From Actinomadura sp. DC4 (GTDB lineage: Bacteria > Actinomycetota > Actinomycetes > Streptosporangiales > Streptosporangiaceae), in assembly GCF_030406325.1 (NCBI RefSeq), contig NZ_JAUEQY010000040.1, positions 16,209-80,208 of the forward strand: a stretch of 64,000 nucleotides of DNA, given 5' to 3'. Below the pieces are notes generated by a model. That model was given only the letters and a program-made list of their open reading frames with translations. It made no database searches and had not been told where the DNA came from. The translations under genes were made by a program, and so were the position numbers. Positions 44,903 to 53,472 of this stretch are shown one piece after another; the first letter of the stretch is position 1, and every line of letters starts with the position of its first letter.

Positions 44903-45775
44903 TCACTTGAAGCCGGACGACGCGATCGAGCGGACGAAGAAGCGCTGGGCGATGACGAACAGGACGAGGACCGGGACCTGGCTCGTCACCGTGGCCGCCA
45001 TCAGCACGGGCCAGTTGGTCAGGTGGGAGCCCTGGAAGTTCTGCAGGCCCACCTGGATGGTCATGTTGCCCGGGCTCTGGATCGCGATCAGCGGCCACAG
45101 GAAGTCGTTCCACACGTTCAGGAACGTCAGGACCGACAGTGTCGCCAGCGTCGGGCCCATCAGCGGCAGCAGGATGCGGGTCAGCGTACGCAGGCGGCCC
45201 GCGCCGTCGATTCGGGCCGCCTCCTCCAGCTCACGCGGGACCGTCGTGAAGAACTGGCGCATCAGGAAGACGCCGAACGGGGTGGCCAGGTTCGGGGCGA
45301 TCAAAGCGCCCAGGGTGTCGGTCAGGTGCAGGTCGCGTACGACGATCAGCGTCGGCAGCATGACGATCTGGAACGGCACCATCAGCGTCGCCAGCACGCC
45401 CACGAACAGCAGCCGGCTGCCGAAGAACGGGATGCGCGCGAAGGCGTACCCGGCCAGCGCGCAGAACACCAGGTTGCCCACCACGCACGTCACCGACACG
45501 GCCGTGCTGTTGAACAGCCAGGTTCCGAACGGTCCCTGGTGCCAGGCGTCCACGTAGTTGTGCCAGCGCACGCCGCCCGGCAGGCCCGGCGGGAAGCGCC
45601 TCGTCTCCGCCTGGGTGGAGATCGACAGCAGCACCATCCAGATGAGCGGCGCCAGCATCACCACCGAGAGCGGGATGAGCAGCAGGTGCAGCGGGCTCGG
45701 CCTGCGCCGCCGCGGCCGTACTCTCTTGTCGGTCCGTACGGCCGGGCTAGGCGGGGCCAGCATCGTCTGGGCCAT
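44903..45775 (-). CDS. Carbohydrate ABC transporter permease (MalG-like)
   Basis: A 290-residue permease with six helices. The EAA loop reads VPRELEEAARIDGAGRLRTLTRILLPLM, typical of CUT1 sugar importers. The C-terminus ends QRFFVRSIASSGFK, a hallmark of MalG/LacG-type proteins. It follows the second permease by one base. A small hairpin (GTGACG/CGTCAC, 44887-44906) separates it from deoR. No ATPase gene is present, so a shared MsiK-type ATPase elsewhere would be used. Confidence 0.9.
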   Translation of the reverse strand: MAQTMLAPPSPAVRTDKRVRPRRRRPSPLHLLLIPLSVVMLAPLIWMVLLSISTQAETRRFPPGLPGGVRWHNYVDAWHQGPFGTWLFNSTAVSVTCVVGNLVFCALAGYAFARIPFFGSRLLFVGVLATLMVPFQIVMLPTLIVVRDLHLTDTLGALIAPNLATPFGVFLMRQFFTTVPRELEEAARIDGAGRLRTLTRILLPLMGPTLATLSVLTFLNVWNDFLWPLIAIQSPGNMTIQVGLQNFQGSHLTNWPVLMAATVTSQVPVLVLFVIAQRFFVRSIASSGFK

Positions 45776-45776
45776 G

Positions 45777-46697
45777 TCAGCTCGCCTCGTAGTGGGAGGT
45801 GCGGCGGCCGAGCCAGAGCTGGACCACGGTCACGATGAGGATCACGACGAACACCGCGCAGCCGATGGCCGCGGCGTAGCCGCCGTCGAAGTCGACGAAC
45901 GCCTGCTGGTAGAGGTAGTAGACGAGGACGGTGCTGGCGTGCAGCGGGCCGCCCTTGGTCGTCACGTACACCTCGTCGAACAGCTGCAAGGCGTTGATGG
46001 TCAGCCAGACGAGCAGGAACGACGAGGCGGGCGCCAGCAGCGGCAGCTCCACCTTCCAGAACGCGCGAAAGCGCCCGCAGCCGTCGAGCGCGGCGGCCTC
46101 CATCAGCTCCCGTGGCACGTTCTGCAGCGCGGACAGATAGATGATCACGGCGAAGCCGAGCCATCCCCACACGGTCATGCCCACGACGGCCGGCAGTGCC
46201 CCGCCCGTGCTCTGGAAGAAGCCCTGCTGGGGCAGGCCGAGCTTGTCCAGGCCCGCGTTGATCAGGCCGATCTGCGGGTTGTAGAGCCAGCTGAAGATCA
46301 CGCCGGTGGCGACGGTGGAGGTGACCAGCGGGGCGAAGACCGCCATCCGGTAGAAGGTCATGCCGCGCACCTTCTGGTTGAGCAGCACCGCGATCGGCAC
46401 CGCCAGCACCATGGTGATCGGCACGAAGAGCACGCAGTAGAACAGGGTCTGCCGCGCCGCCTGCCAGAAGACCGGGTCGTGCACCATCGTCCGGTAGTTG
46501 GCGGCGCCCGACCAGGTGCCGCCCGACGTCAGGTCCGTCTGCTGGAGCGACAGCACGAACGACCAGACCACCGGGATCAGCCCGAACACCGCGATGAGGA
46601 GCACGGCGGGCGAGACGAACGCCCACCCCGCGAGGTGGTCGCCGCGCCGCAGGCGACCCCGCTGCCGGGCGGTCCGCCCGGCCGTGGCGACCGCCAT
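45777..46697 (-). CDS. Carbohydrate ABC transporter permease (MalF-like)
   Basis: A 306-residue CUT1 permease with six helices from ATG 46697, whose A is shared with the binding-protein stop (TGATG). VFGLIPVVWSFVLSLQQTDL opens it, and the EAA loop is VPRELMEAAALDGCGRFRAFWKVELPLL. GGPLHASTVLVYYLYQQAF is the conserved stretch before the last helices. It pairs with the MalG-like permease to form the channel. A GTG one codon upstream is an alternative start. Confidence 0.9.
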   Translation of the reverse strand: MAVATAGRTARQRGRLRRGDHLAGWAFVSPAVLLIAVFGLIPVVWSFVLSLQQTDLTSGGTWSGAANYRTMVHDPVFWQAARQTLFYCVLFVPITMVLAVPIAVLLNQKVRGMTFYRMAVFAPLVTSTVATGVIFSWLYNPQIGLINAGLDKLGLPQQGFFQSTGGALPAVVGMTVWGWLGFAVIIYLSALQNVPRELMEAAALDGCGRFRAFWKVELPLLAPASSFLLVWLTINALQLFDEVYVTTKGGPLHASTVLVYYLYQQAFVDFDGGYAAAIGCAVFVVILIVTVVQLWLGRRTSHYEAS

Positions 46698-48004
46698 CAC
46701 GCCCCCGCGAGGATCTCGTCGACCTGCTTGCGCGCGTCGTCGAGCGCGGTCTGCGGCTTGGCCTTACCGAGGAGCACGGACTGCACGGCGGTCCCGAGAG
46801 CCTGGGAGATCTTGGGGTACTCCGGGATGTTCGGCCGGGACTTGGTCGCGTACTTGGTCAGGTTGTCGACGAAGACCTTGTTGGCCGGGTACTTCTTGAG
46901 GAAGTCCTGGTAGCCGGGGAGCCTGGTCTCCGACTCGCGGATGGGCAGGTCACCGGTGGCGATGGAGAACTTCAGGTGCGTCTGCGCCGAGTCCAGCCAC
47001 TGCAGGAACGCCCAGGCCGTCGAACGGTCGCCCTTGTTCAACAGCATGTAGTTGTCCGGACCGGCGATGGTCGCGTGGGTGACCTTGCCGGGCAGGATCT
47101 GCGCGCCGTACGTGATGTCCTTGTTGATGGTTCCCAGGTCCCAGGGCCCGGTCCAGAGCATGCCGATCCGGCCGGAGTTGAAGAGGTTCTGGTACTGCCC
47201 GTCACCGGTGTCGAGGTAGACCGAGTGGTCGGTCACGGCCATGTCGTGCAGAAGCTGCATGGCGGCCAGCCCCGCCGGTGAGTCGAACGCCGACTTCTTG
47301 CCGTCCGGGCTGAGCAGGTCTCCCCCGGCCTGCCACAGCATCGCGATGTAGCGCCAGACGGTGTCCTCCGTGCCGTCGTTGACGTACGCCCAGCCGTACT
47401 TCTTCTTGCCGGGGTCGCTCAGCCTGCGCGCCGCGTTGCGGAAGTCGTCCCAGGTCCAGTTCGGCGTGGGGTAGGACAGGCCGGCGTCGTCGAAGGCCTT
47501 CTTGTTGTAGACGAGCGCCAGGTTGTCCACCAGCGCCGGAACGCCGTAGATCTTGCCGTCGGGCGTCGTCGCCGCCTGCTGGGCCGCGGGGAAGAAGTCG
47601 CTCCACTGGAAGGACGGGGTGCCCTTGACCAGCGAGGTGAGGTCCTGGGTCTGGTTGCGCTTGGCGAGCGTCGTGATCGAGGAGCCGTACTCGTACGCGA
47701 TGCCGGGCGCCTTACCGGAGACGAAGGAGGCGAGTGTCTTCTTCAGCACGTCGTCGTTGCTGCCACCGAAGGTGACGTCGACCTTCTGGTCGGGATGCGC
47801 GGCGTTCCACTCCTGGCCGAGCTGCGCGATCGCCTTGGCCTCGGCGTCGGTGTAGCCGTGCCACATGATCACCGCGCTGTGCGACGTGCCGGAGTCCCCG
47901 GACCCGCTCGAACAGGCCGCCAGGGATCCGAGCGCGAGCGCTGCCGCACCGGCGGTGATCCGTACGCCGAACCGCCGGCCGGCTCGTAGTGGTGTTCCGC
48001 GCAT
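46697..48004 (-). CDS. Extracellular sugar-binding lipoprotein of an ABC importer
   Basis: A 435-residue solute-binding protein (SBP family 1). The signal peptide ends in a good lipobox (LAAC, Cys about residue 31). VIMWHGYTDAEAKAIAQL and VTFGGSNDDVLKKTLASFVSGKAPGIAYEY are typical N-lobe segments; GRIGMLWTGPWDL and FLQWLDSAQ mark the C-lobe. GAGGGAG lies 8 bases before ATG 48004. It heads the three-gene importer operon. Expected ligands are oligosaccharides matching the GH4 glycosidase of the neighbouring operon (inference). Confidence 0.9.
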   Translation of the reverse strand: MRGTPLRAGRRFGVRITAGAAALALGSLAACSSGSGDSGTSHSAVIMWHGYTDAEAKAIAQLGQEWNAAHPDQKVDVTFGGSNDDVLKKTLASFVSGKAPGIAYEYGSSITTLAKRNQTQDLTSLVKGTPSFQWSDFFPAAQQAATTPDGKIYGVPALVDNLALVYNKKAFDDAGLSYPTPNWTWDDFRNAARRLSDPGKKKYGWAYVNDGTEDTVWRYIAMLWQAGGDLLSPDGKKSAFDSPAGLAAMQLLHDMAVTDHSVYLDTGDGQYQNLFNSGRIGMLWTGPWDLGTINKDITYGAQILPGKVTHATIAGPDNYMLLNKGDRSTAWAFLQWLDSAQTHLKFSIATGDLPIRESETRLPGYQDFLKKYPANKVFVDNLTKYATKSRPNIPEYPKISQALGTAVQSVLLGKAKPQTALDDARKQVDEILAGA

Positions 48005-48062
48005 CCTCACGACTCCCTCTGACAACCGGGCACCCGAGTGGCCCACTCCCGGGCATATGTGC

Positions 48063-48072
48063 TCGTTAACGA
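48063..48072. promoter_or_regulatory. Palindrome in the ABC importer control region
   Basis: TCGTTAACGA is a perfect 10-bp palindrome about 60 bases before the binding-protein start, in an AT-rich stretch (48060-48135) that also contains CGTAACGTGAAG, resembling the CGTGAAACGTG element before deoR. Candidate operator. Confidence 0.35.
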
Positions 48073-48209
48073 TTGTTGTTGGGGACTTTAGATCAGAAGC
48101 AATCACCAAACAAGGCGTAACGTGAAGAAAACGCCAGTCAGCGGCCATATCTGACTTATTACAGCGCACTTCCCCGGACCACGGCGACCAGGGCGTACGC
48201 GGCGGGCGG

Positions 48210-48815
48210 TCAGCCCACCGACCACCAGCCCCCGCCGAGCGCGCGCACGGGCACGCCGACATCGCCGTCCGCCGTGACGATCGACGCGCCCGCCCAGGGG
48301 CCCGCCGGGAAGTAGGCGAGCCCGGTCCCCTCCTCCGCACGCCAGTCCTGCCAGAGGAGAAGGAACAGCGCGCACCTCGCCTGCGGACCGGCCGTGTCGC
48401 AGCGACGATGGACCCGGCCGTCCACGGACAGGAACCGCAGCCGCCAGGGGAGCGTGCCCTCGCCGAGGTGCCCGGCGCGGTAGCCGGCGGCCAGCCGGGC
48501 CAGGTCGCCGCGGTGCTGCCGGAACTGGCCCTCCACGCCGCGCCGCGGCGGGCCCAGCGTCCACAGGCTCGCGGCGGCGAACACCGCGAGCAGGCCCCAG
48601 ACCATCGCCGGGCGCACCGCCCGGCGCCGCACCGCCCGGACGGCCGCGAACGCCGGTACGGCGATCACCCACAGCCAGCAGAGCGAGATCGAGAACCAGG
48701 TCACCGTCGACGGCACACCGAACACCGGGAGTACCAGGAAGTACGAGGCGGCCAGCGCCGGCCAGCCCAGTACGAGCCACCGGCGTGACGGCTTCACCTC
48801 AGTGGTCCCGGTCAT
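48210..48815 (-). CDS. Hypothetical membrane protein
   Basis: A 201-residue protein of no family I recognise. Three hydrophobic helices lie in the first 95 residues (WPALAASYFLVLPVFG, WFSISLCWLWVIAVPAF, MVWGLLAVFAAASLWT), followed by an extracytoplasmic-looking domain with two Cys (RRCDTAG, ARCALFLLLWQ) and a Gly/Trp-rich end. It is alone between the sugar importer and a methyltransferase. Confidence 0.6.
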   Translation of the reverse strand: MTGTTEVKPSRRWLVLGWPALAASYFLVLPVFGVPSTVTWFSISLCWLWVIAVPAFAAVRAVRRRAVRPAMVWGLLAVFAAASLWTLGPPRRGVEGQFRQHRGDLARLAAGYRAGHLGEGTLPWRLRFLSVDGRVHRRCDTAGPQARCALFLLLWQDWRAEEGTGLAYFPAGPWAGASIVTADGDVGVPVRALGGGWWSVG

Positions 48816-48865
48816 CGGGGCAGTCTGCCAGCACGGAGATCATTGCCGCCGGTGAAGCCGCCGGA

Positions 48866-49906
48866 TCAGGCGCTCCGGCTCCGGGTGGCCAGGGCCAGGA
48901 ACCGGTGCGGGGCGTCGTCGTAACCGTCCAGACTCCAGCCCGCCTCCGCCAGCAGCGGGCCCAGCCGGGCCTCGGCGAGCGGGTCGTCAGGGGCGAGCAC
49001 CCGGTTGTGACGCGCCGCGAGCGCCGCCCGCCCCGTCGGATGGAACAGCGCCAGCCGGCCGCCCGGCCGGGTGATGCGGGCCAGCCCGGCCAGCCCGGCG
49101 GCCGGATCGGGCAGGTGCGGCACCAGGCCGGCGGCGAACACCGCGTCGACGGCGCCGTCGGTGAACGGCAGGCGGCGGGCGTCGGCCAGCATCAGCACGA
49201 CGTCGCGTGCCCGGCCACTGTCCGCGGCGACCGACAGCATCTGCGGGGTGATGTCCACGCCGATCACGTGCCCCGCCGGGCCGACGGCGGTGCGCAGGGC
49301 CGGCAGCGCGCGGCCGGTTCCGCAGCCCACGTCCACGACCGTCGCGCCGGCCGGAGTCGCGGTCTCGGCGACCGCGGCGGCGTACGCGGGCATGTCGTCG
49401 CCGAACTTGGTGTCCCAGGTCGCGGCGCGGGGGCCGAAGAAGGCCCGGCTCTCGGCGATGTACCACTTGCTCCGCCCGGCCAGCCGCCGGGTCACGTGGC
49501 GGATCACCGGCCAGACCGGATCGTGCAGGTCGATCACGATGTCCGCGCCGTGTTCGGCGTCGTGGCCGCCGCCGCGCTCGGTGCGCAGGCGGATGACGGC
49601 GTCCCAGCCGTCCGGCGGCCGGTCCGCGCCGGACCCGTCGGCGAGCGTCACGGTGCGCGCCGTGCGCCCGGCGGGAACGTCGCCGGTCAGGTGGGTGCAC
49701 CGGCGGCCGGTGGACCGCAGCCGGTCGGCCAGCCGGTCAGCGACGACCGCCGCGTGCGGAGCGCCGTCGATCCGCACGCACGCGGCGCCGGCCGGCAGCA
49801 GACCGGCCACTCCGTCGAGGAGCTCGGTCCAGCGGCCGGTCTGCTCCTCGGTCATCGCGTTCCACGGGGGTACGGTCCCGGCGTCCTCGGTCATGGTCCC
49901 CATCAT
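48866..49906 (-). CDS. Methyltransferase with a degenerate kinase-like N-terminal domain
   Basis: Up to 346 residues (ATGs at 49906, 49903 and 49894; the last fits GGGG spacing). The C-terminal 180 residues are a class I methyltransferase: VVDVGCGTGRALPAL, GVDITPQML, LADARRLPF and an L-x-PGG-LALFHP post-motif. The N-terminal 140 residues look like a uridine-kinase-type domain that has lost its P-loop (VRIDGAPHAAVVADRLADRL, where GxxGxGK[ST] is expected), but keep HGADIVIDLHDPVWPVIRH, a common end of that family. Function of the fusion is unknown. Confidence 0.7.
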   Translation of the reverse strand: MMGTMTEDAGTVPPWNAMTEEQTGRWTELLDGVAGLLPAGAACVRIDGAPHAAVVADRLADRLRSTGRRCTHLTGDVPAGRTARTVTLADGSGADRPPDGWDAVIRLRTERGGGHDAEHGADIVIDLHDPVWPVIRHVTRRLAGRSKWYIAESRAFFGPRAATWDTKFGDDMPAYAAAVAETATPAGATVVDVGCGTGRALPALRTAVGPAGHVIGVDITPQMLSVAADSGRARDVVLMLADARRLPFTDGAVDAVFAAGLVPHLPDPAAGLAGLARITRPGGRLALFHPTGRAALAARHNRVLAPDDPLAEARLGPLLAEAGWSLDGYDDAPHRFLALATRSRSA

Positions 49907-49975
49907 GCAGACGCCAGCCGTTTTCGGCCAGCGGGCACGCAGATGCGAGGGTTCTCCTCGTTCAGGCCTGCGGCG

Positions 49976-51304
49976 TCAGTGCAGCAGGCCGTCGTCGCGG
50001 ATGCTCCGCAGCACGTCGCGGGCGGCCTCCAGCGTACGGTCGATGTCGGCCTCGGTGTGGGCGGCGGAGATGTGGTTCCGCTTGAGCGCCAGCGGCAGCA
50101 TCAAGAAGCCCCGGTCCGTCATCCGGCGGTGGAACGCGACGTAGGCCTCGTCGTTGTCGCGGAGCAGGTCGCGGTAGCCGCGGACCGGGCCCTCGGTGAA
50201 GTACAGCGCGAAGACGCCGCCGAAGCCGGACGGGACGGCGGCGATGCCGAGCTCGCCGGCGATCCCGCCCAGGCCGGCGCGCATCCGCTCCCCGAGCGCG
50301 TGCGTGCGCTCGTAGAAGTCGGGGTGGTCGCGCAGGTAGTTGATGGTGGCGATGCCGGCGGCCGAGGAGACCGGGTTGCCGTTGAAGGTGCCCGCCAGCA
50401 GCACGTCGCCGCCGGCCGAGCTGAAGCGTTCCATGAGGGTGCGCGGCCCGGCCAGCCCGGCGACGGGATAGCCGTTGCCCATGGCCTTGCCGAAGGTCGT
50501 CAGGTCCGGCGTCACTCCGCAGACCTGCTGGTAGCCGCCCAGGGCGTGCCGGAAGCCGGTGATCACCTCGTCGAAGACGAGCAGGGAGCCCTGCTCGGAG
50601 GTGAGCGCCCGCAGCCCCTCGATGAACTCGGTCTCGGGCAGCAGCGCGCCCACGTTGTGCGGGATCGGCTCCAGGATCACCGCGGCGATGCGTTCGGGGT
50701 GCTTCTCGTACAGCTCACGCACCGAGTCCAGGTCGTTGAACTCGGCGATGAGGGTGGCGTCGAGCGCGGCGTCGAGGATGCCGCGCGAGAGCGGGTCGCG
50801 GTTGTACGCGCGGTCGGGTGTGGAGATCACGTTGCGCGCCACGGCGTCCTGCCAGCCGTGGAAGCCGCCCTGGAACTTCACGATCATCGGCCGGTCCGTG
50901 ACCGCGCGCGCCAGGCGTATCGCCTGGGACACGGCTTCGCTGCCGCTCATGACCGAGATCATCTGCTCGGCCGACGGGATCGTCTCGACGACGAGCCGGG
51001 CCAGCTCGATCTCCGGTTCGGTCACGCCCCAGCCGACGAGGTCGATGCCTCCGACCGCCTGGCGCACCGCCTCGTCGACCTCCGGCGCGCCGTGCCCGAG
51101 CAGGATCGCGCCGAACGCCGCGTGGTAGTCGAGGTAACGCCGCCCGTCGGCGTCGGTCACGTAGGCGCCGGAGGCCCCGGTGAACGCGTACGGCGCGCCG
51201 ACGAGACGTGTCGCCGAGTTGACGCCGCCGGGAATCACCTCGCGGGCGGCGCTGAGCAGCTTCGCGCCGGTCGAGGTGTCGCCGGCGATATCCGCGGATG
51301 TCAT
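49976..51304 (-). CDS. Class III aminotransferase, glutamate-1-semialdehyde aminomutase-like
   Basis: A 442-residue PLP enzyme. PGGVNSATRLVG is the GSAM-type opening, SVMSGSEAVSQAIRLAR and FQGGFHGWQD hold cofactor contacts, VFDEVITGFR carries the PLP Asp, and FGKAMGNGYPVAG the PLP lysine. The linked genes are catabolic, not tetrapyrrole biosynthetic, so it is probably a paralogue acting on another amino compound. GGGGG precedes the ATG. It is divergent from the Gfo/Idh operon and shares a control region with an IclR-type palindrome. Confidence 0.85.
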   Translation of the reverse strand: MTSADIAGDTSTGAKLLSAAREVIPGGVNSATRLVGAPYAFTGASGAYVTDADGRRYLDYHAAFGAILLGHGAPEVDEAVRQAVGGIDLVGWGVTEPEIELARLVVETIPSAEQMISVMSGSEAVSQAIRLARAVTDRPMIVKFQGGFHGWQDAVARNVISTPDRAYNRDPLSRGILDAALDATLIAEFNDLDSVRELYEKHPERIAAVILEPIPHNVGALLPETEFIEGLRALTSEQGSLLVFDEVITGFRHALGGYQQVCGVTPDLTTFGKAMGNGYPVAGLAGPRTLMERFSSAGGDVLLAGTFNGNPVSSAAGIATINYLRDHPDFYERTHALGERMRAGLGGIAGELGIAAVPSGFGGVFALYFTEGPVRGYRDLLRDNDEAYVAFHRRMTDRGFLMLPLALKRNHISAAHTEADIDRTLEAARDVLRSIRDDGLLH

Positions 51305-51391
51305 GTACAGGCCCCCAAATCGAGGTGCCCGGCACATGCGTGGCCACGCCACGACGGGCACCGTGTCGTGGCTGTGTTCCGCCCGAAGCCT

Positions 51392-51412
51392 TCATGGAAA
51401 GTCATTTCATGT
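51392..51412. promoter_or_regulatory. IclR-type operator 1
   Basis: TCATGGAAAGTCATTTCATGT is a 21-base imperfect palindrome (14 of 20 paired positions symmetric) with arms CATGGAA and TTTCATG. The same design with the same flank (CATGTCAA) occurs at 62609-62632. It sits between the divergent aminotransferase and the Gfo/Idh operon. Confidence 0.6.
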
Positions 51413-51458
51413 CAATAGGCCCACCGGCGGTGACCTCGCACATCCCCCATTGACCCCC

Positions 51459-51497
51459 TTGACATGCCCTGGCGCGGCGCTCCAGGATCGCTACACA
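51459..51497 (+). promoter_or_regulatory. Promoter of the D-amino-acid catabolic operon
   Basis: A perfect TTGACA (51459-51464), an 18-base spacer and CAGGAT (51483-51488), then 8 bases to the ATG at 51497: another leaderless or near-leaderless start. The IclR-type palindrome lies 47 bases upstream of the -35. Confidence 0.5.
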
Positions 51498-52516
51498 TGG
51501 AACATCATTCCGCGTCGATCGGCGTGTTGGTCGTGGGGGTGGGCTTCATCGCGGAACAGCACATCGCCGCGATCCACGCCGATCCGCGGTCGCACCTCGC
51601 CGGCATCGTCGACGTCGACGCCGCCCGCGCCGCGGGCGCCGCCCGCGCGAACGGCGGAGTCCCCTGGTGGACCGACCTGGCCGAGGCGCTCGCCCGCCCC
51701 GAGATCGACGCCTGCGTCGTCTGCACCCCCAACTTCACCCACACGCCGATCGCGGTGGCCGTCGCCGAGTCCGGACGCCACCTGCTCATCGAGAAGCCGC
51801 TCGCCACGGACGTGGCCGGCGCGCGCCGGTCCGCCGCGGCGTTCGCCGCGGCGAACCGCGTGCTCATGCCCGCGCACACGCACCGCTGCTATGACTACGC
51901 CCGTACGGTCAAGGAGGCCGTCGGCGAGCTCGGGCGGCCCGAGTTCGTGCGCTTGGCCATCCTCGGCGGCTGGATCTGGCCGGACTGGCGCGCGTGGGTG
52001 CTCGATCCCGCCCGCTCCGGCGGGCACGCGCTGCACAACGGCGTGCACCTGCTCGACCTGGTGACCTGGTGGACCGGGGACCGGCCCGAGACGGTGTACG
52101 CGCGGGGCCGCAAGCAGACCGCCGCCGAGCTGGGGATCCATGACTACCTGGAGATGACCGTCGGGTTCGCCGGCGGCGCGACGGCGGTGTGCGAGATGAG
52201 CCGCGGCCACCGTCCCTCCTCCTTCGCCGCGCGCGACGTCCTGGTCGTGGGCGAGGAGGGGATCCTCACCCTGCCCGCGGACGCCGAGGGCGGCACGATC
52301 GTGGACGAGTCCGGCACCGGGACGCTCGCCCCGGCGGGCACGAACGGCTTCGCCGTCCAGCTCGGCGCCTGGATCGAGGCCATCGGCGGCGCGGAGCCCC
52401 TGATGACGCCGGACGACGGCGTGCTCGCGGTGGCCATGGGAGTGGCGGCCGAACGGTCGATCGCGACCGGCGTCCCGGTGAGGATCGACGACGTGCTGAC
52501 GGAGGCGGGAGCATGA
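51497..52516 (+). CDS. Gfo/Idh/MocA family oxidoreductase (first copy)
   Basis: A 339-residue NAD(P)-dependent oxidoreductase. VVGVGFIAEQHIAAIHAD is the Rossmann motif, CVVCTPNFTHTPIAVAVAESG and IEKPLATD (catalytic Lys) follow, and GGHALHNGVHLLDLVTWW carries the His pair of the substrate site. Members oxidise sugars, inositols or amino-sugar derivatives. It opens a six-gene plus-strand operon in which every gene touches or overlaps the next. The next gene is a divergent relative, not a duplicate. Confidence 0.88.
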   Translation: MEHHSASIGVLVVGVGFIAEQHIAAIHADPRSHLAGIVDVDAARAAGAARANGGVPWWTDLAEALARPEIDACVVCTPNFTHTPIAVAVAESGRHLLIEKPLATDVAGARRSAAAFAAANRVLMPAHTHRCYDYARTVKEAVGELGRPEFVRLAILGGWIWPDWRAWVLDPARSGGHALHNGVHLLDLVTWWTGDRPETVYARGRKQTAAELGIHDYLEMTVGFAGGATAVCEMSRGHRPSSFAARDVLVVGEEGILTLPADAEGGTIVDESGTGTLAPAGTNGFAVQLGAWIEAIGGAEPLMTPDDGVLAVAMGVAAERSIATGVPVRIDDVLTEAGA

Positions 52517-53472
52517 GCCGCGTACTGCTCGCCGGGTTCGGCGGTCTCGGTGCCGGCCAGGACCACCAGCGTGCGATGTACCTGCCCGCCTTCCATGCCC
52601 ACCCCGGCTTCACCGTCGCGGGCGCCGTCGGCGAGGCCGCCGGGGTGGACGTTCCCTCCTACCCCGACCTGCCCACGGCGCTCGCCGCGTGCGACGCCGA
52701 GGTCGTGAGCGTGTGCCTGCCCCCGGAGAGCCGCGCCGAGGCGATCGTCACCGCGCTGCGCGCCGGACGGCACGTGCTCGCGGACAAGCCGATGGCCCTC
52801 ACCCTCGCCGAGACCGAGGCGATCGCCGCCGCGGCGGAGGAGTCGGGGACCGTCTGCATGCCGGCGCACCACCAGCGGTTCGCCCCGGCCCTCCGGTCCG
52901 CGCGGGCCGCCGTCGCCGCCGGGCGCGTCGGCCTGCCGTGGAACGTCCAGGCCGACTTCCTCGTCGCCGGCGGGGAGCCGTGCCCGCTCGGCGAGCTGAC
53001 CAACTTCGGCGTCTACCCGGTCGACGTCGTGGCCGCCCTCACCGGCCAGCCCGTACGCCGCGTCCACGCCCGGCCCGGCCGCGGCGTCACCGTGCTCCTC
53101 CTCGACCACGACCACGGCCTGACCAGCACGATCTCCGTCGGTCGCGTCAACGAGGCGGCCGGCGTACCGCCGGGCGGCCTGGCCCTGCACCGGTACCGGA
53201 TCAGCGGCTCGAACGGCGTCATGAACGTCGATGCCGCCAAGCCCTTCGCGACGGTGCGGACGGCCACCGGCGTACGGGCCGCCTGGCACGGGCCGGGCAC
53301 CGTGGACCGGATGCTCGCCGAGTTCCACGCCGCCGTCACCGGCGGCCGGCGCGCCGAGGTCGGGCCCGCGGACGCGCTCGCCGCGCTCCGGGTCGTCGAG
53401 GCGGCGCGGCGGTCGATCGAGACCGGCGCACCCGTAGATCTCATCCAGAACCCTCAGGAAGGCGGAAAGTGA
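52513..53472 (+). CDS. Gfo/Idh/MocA family oxidoreductase (second copy)
   Basis: A 319-residue relative of the preceding protein with a less typical cofactor motif (LLAGFGGLGAGQDHQRAMYLP). CLPPESRAEAIVTALRAGRHVLADKPMALT holds the conserved Lys, and PAHHQRFAPALR and GELTNFGVYPVDV the rest of the family pattern. GLGAGQDH is unusual and may alter dinucleotide use. The start overlaps the first copy (ATGA), and its own stop overlaps the FAH gene (GTGA). Two such enzymes in one operon suggest successive oxidation steps or a heteromer. Confidence 0.85.
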   Translation: MSRVLLAGFGGLGAGQDHQRAMYLPAFHAHPGFTVAGAVGEAAGVDVPSYPDLPTALAACDAEVVSVCLPPESRAEAIVTALRAGRHVLADKPMALTLAETEAIAAAAEESGTVCMPAHHQRFAPALRSARAAVAAGRVGLPWNVQADFLVAGGEPCPLGELTNFGVYPVDVVAALTGQPVRRVHARPGRGVTVLLLDHDHGLTSTISVGRVNEAAGVPPGGLALHRYRISGSNGVMNVDAAKPFATVRTATGVRAAWHGPGTVDRMLAEFHAAVTGGRRAEVGPADALAALRVVEAARRSIETGAPVDLIQNPQEGGK

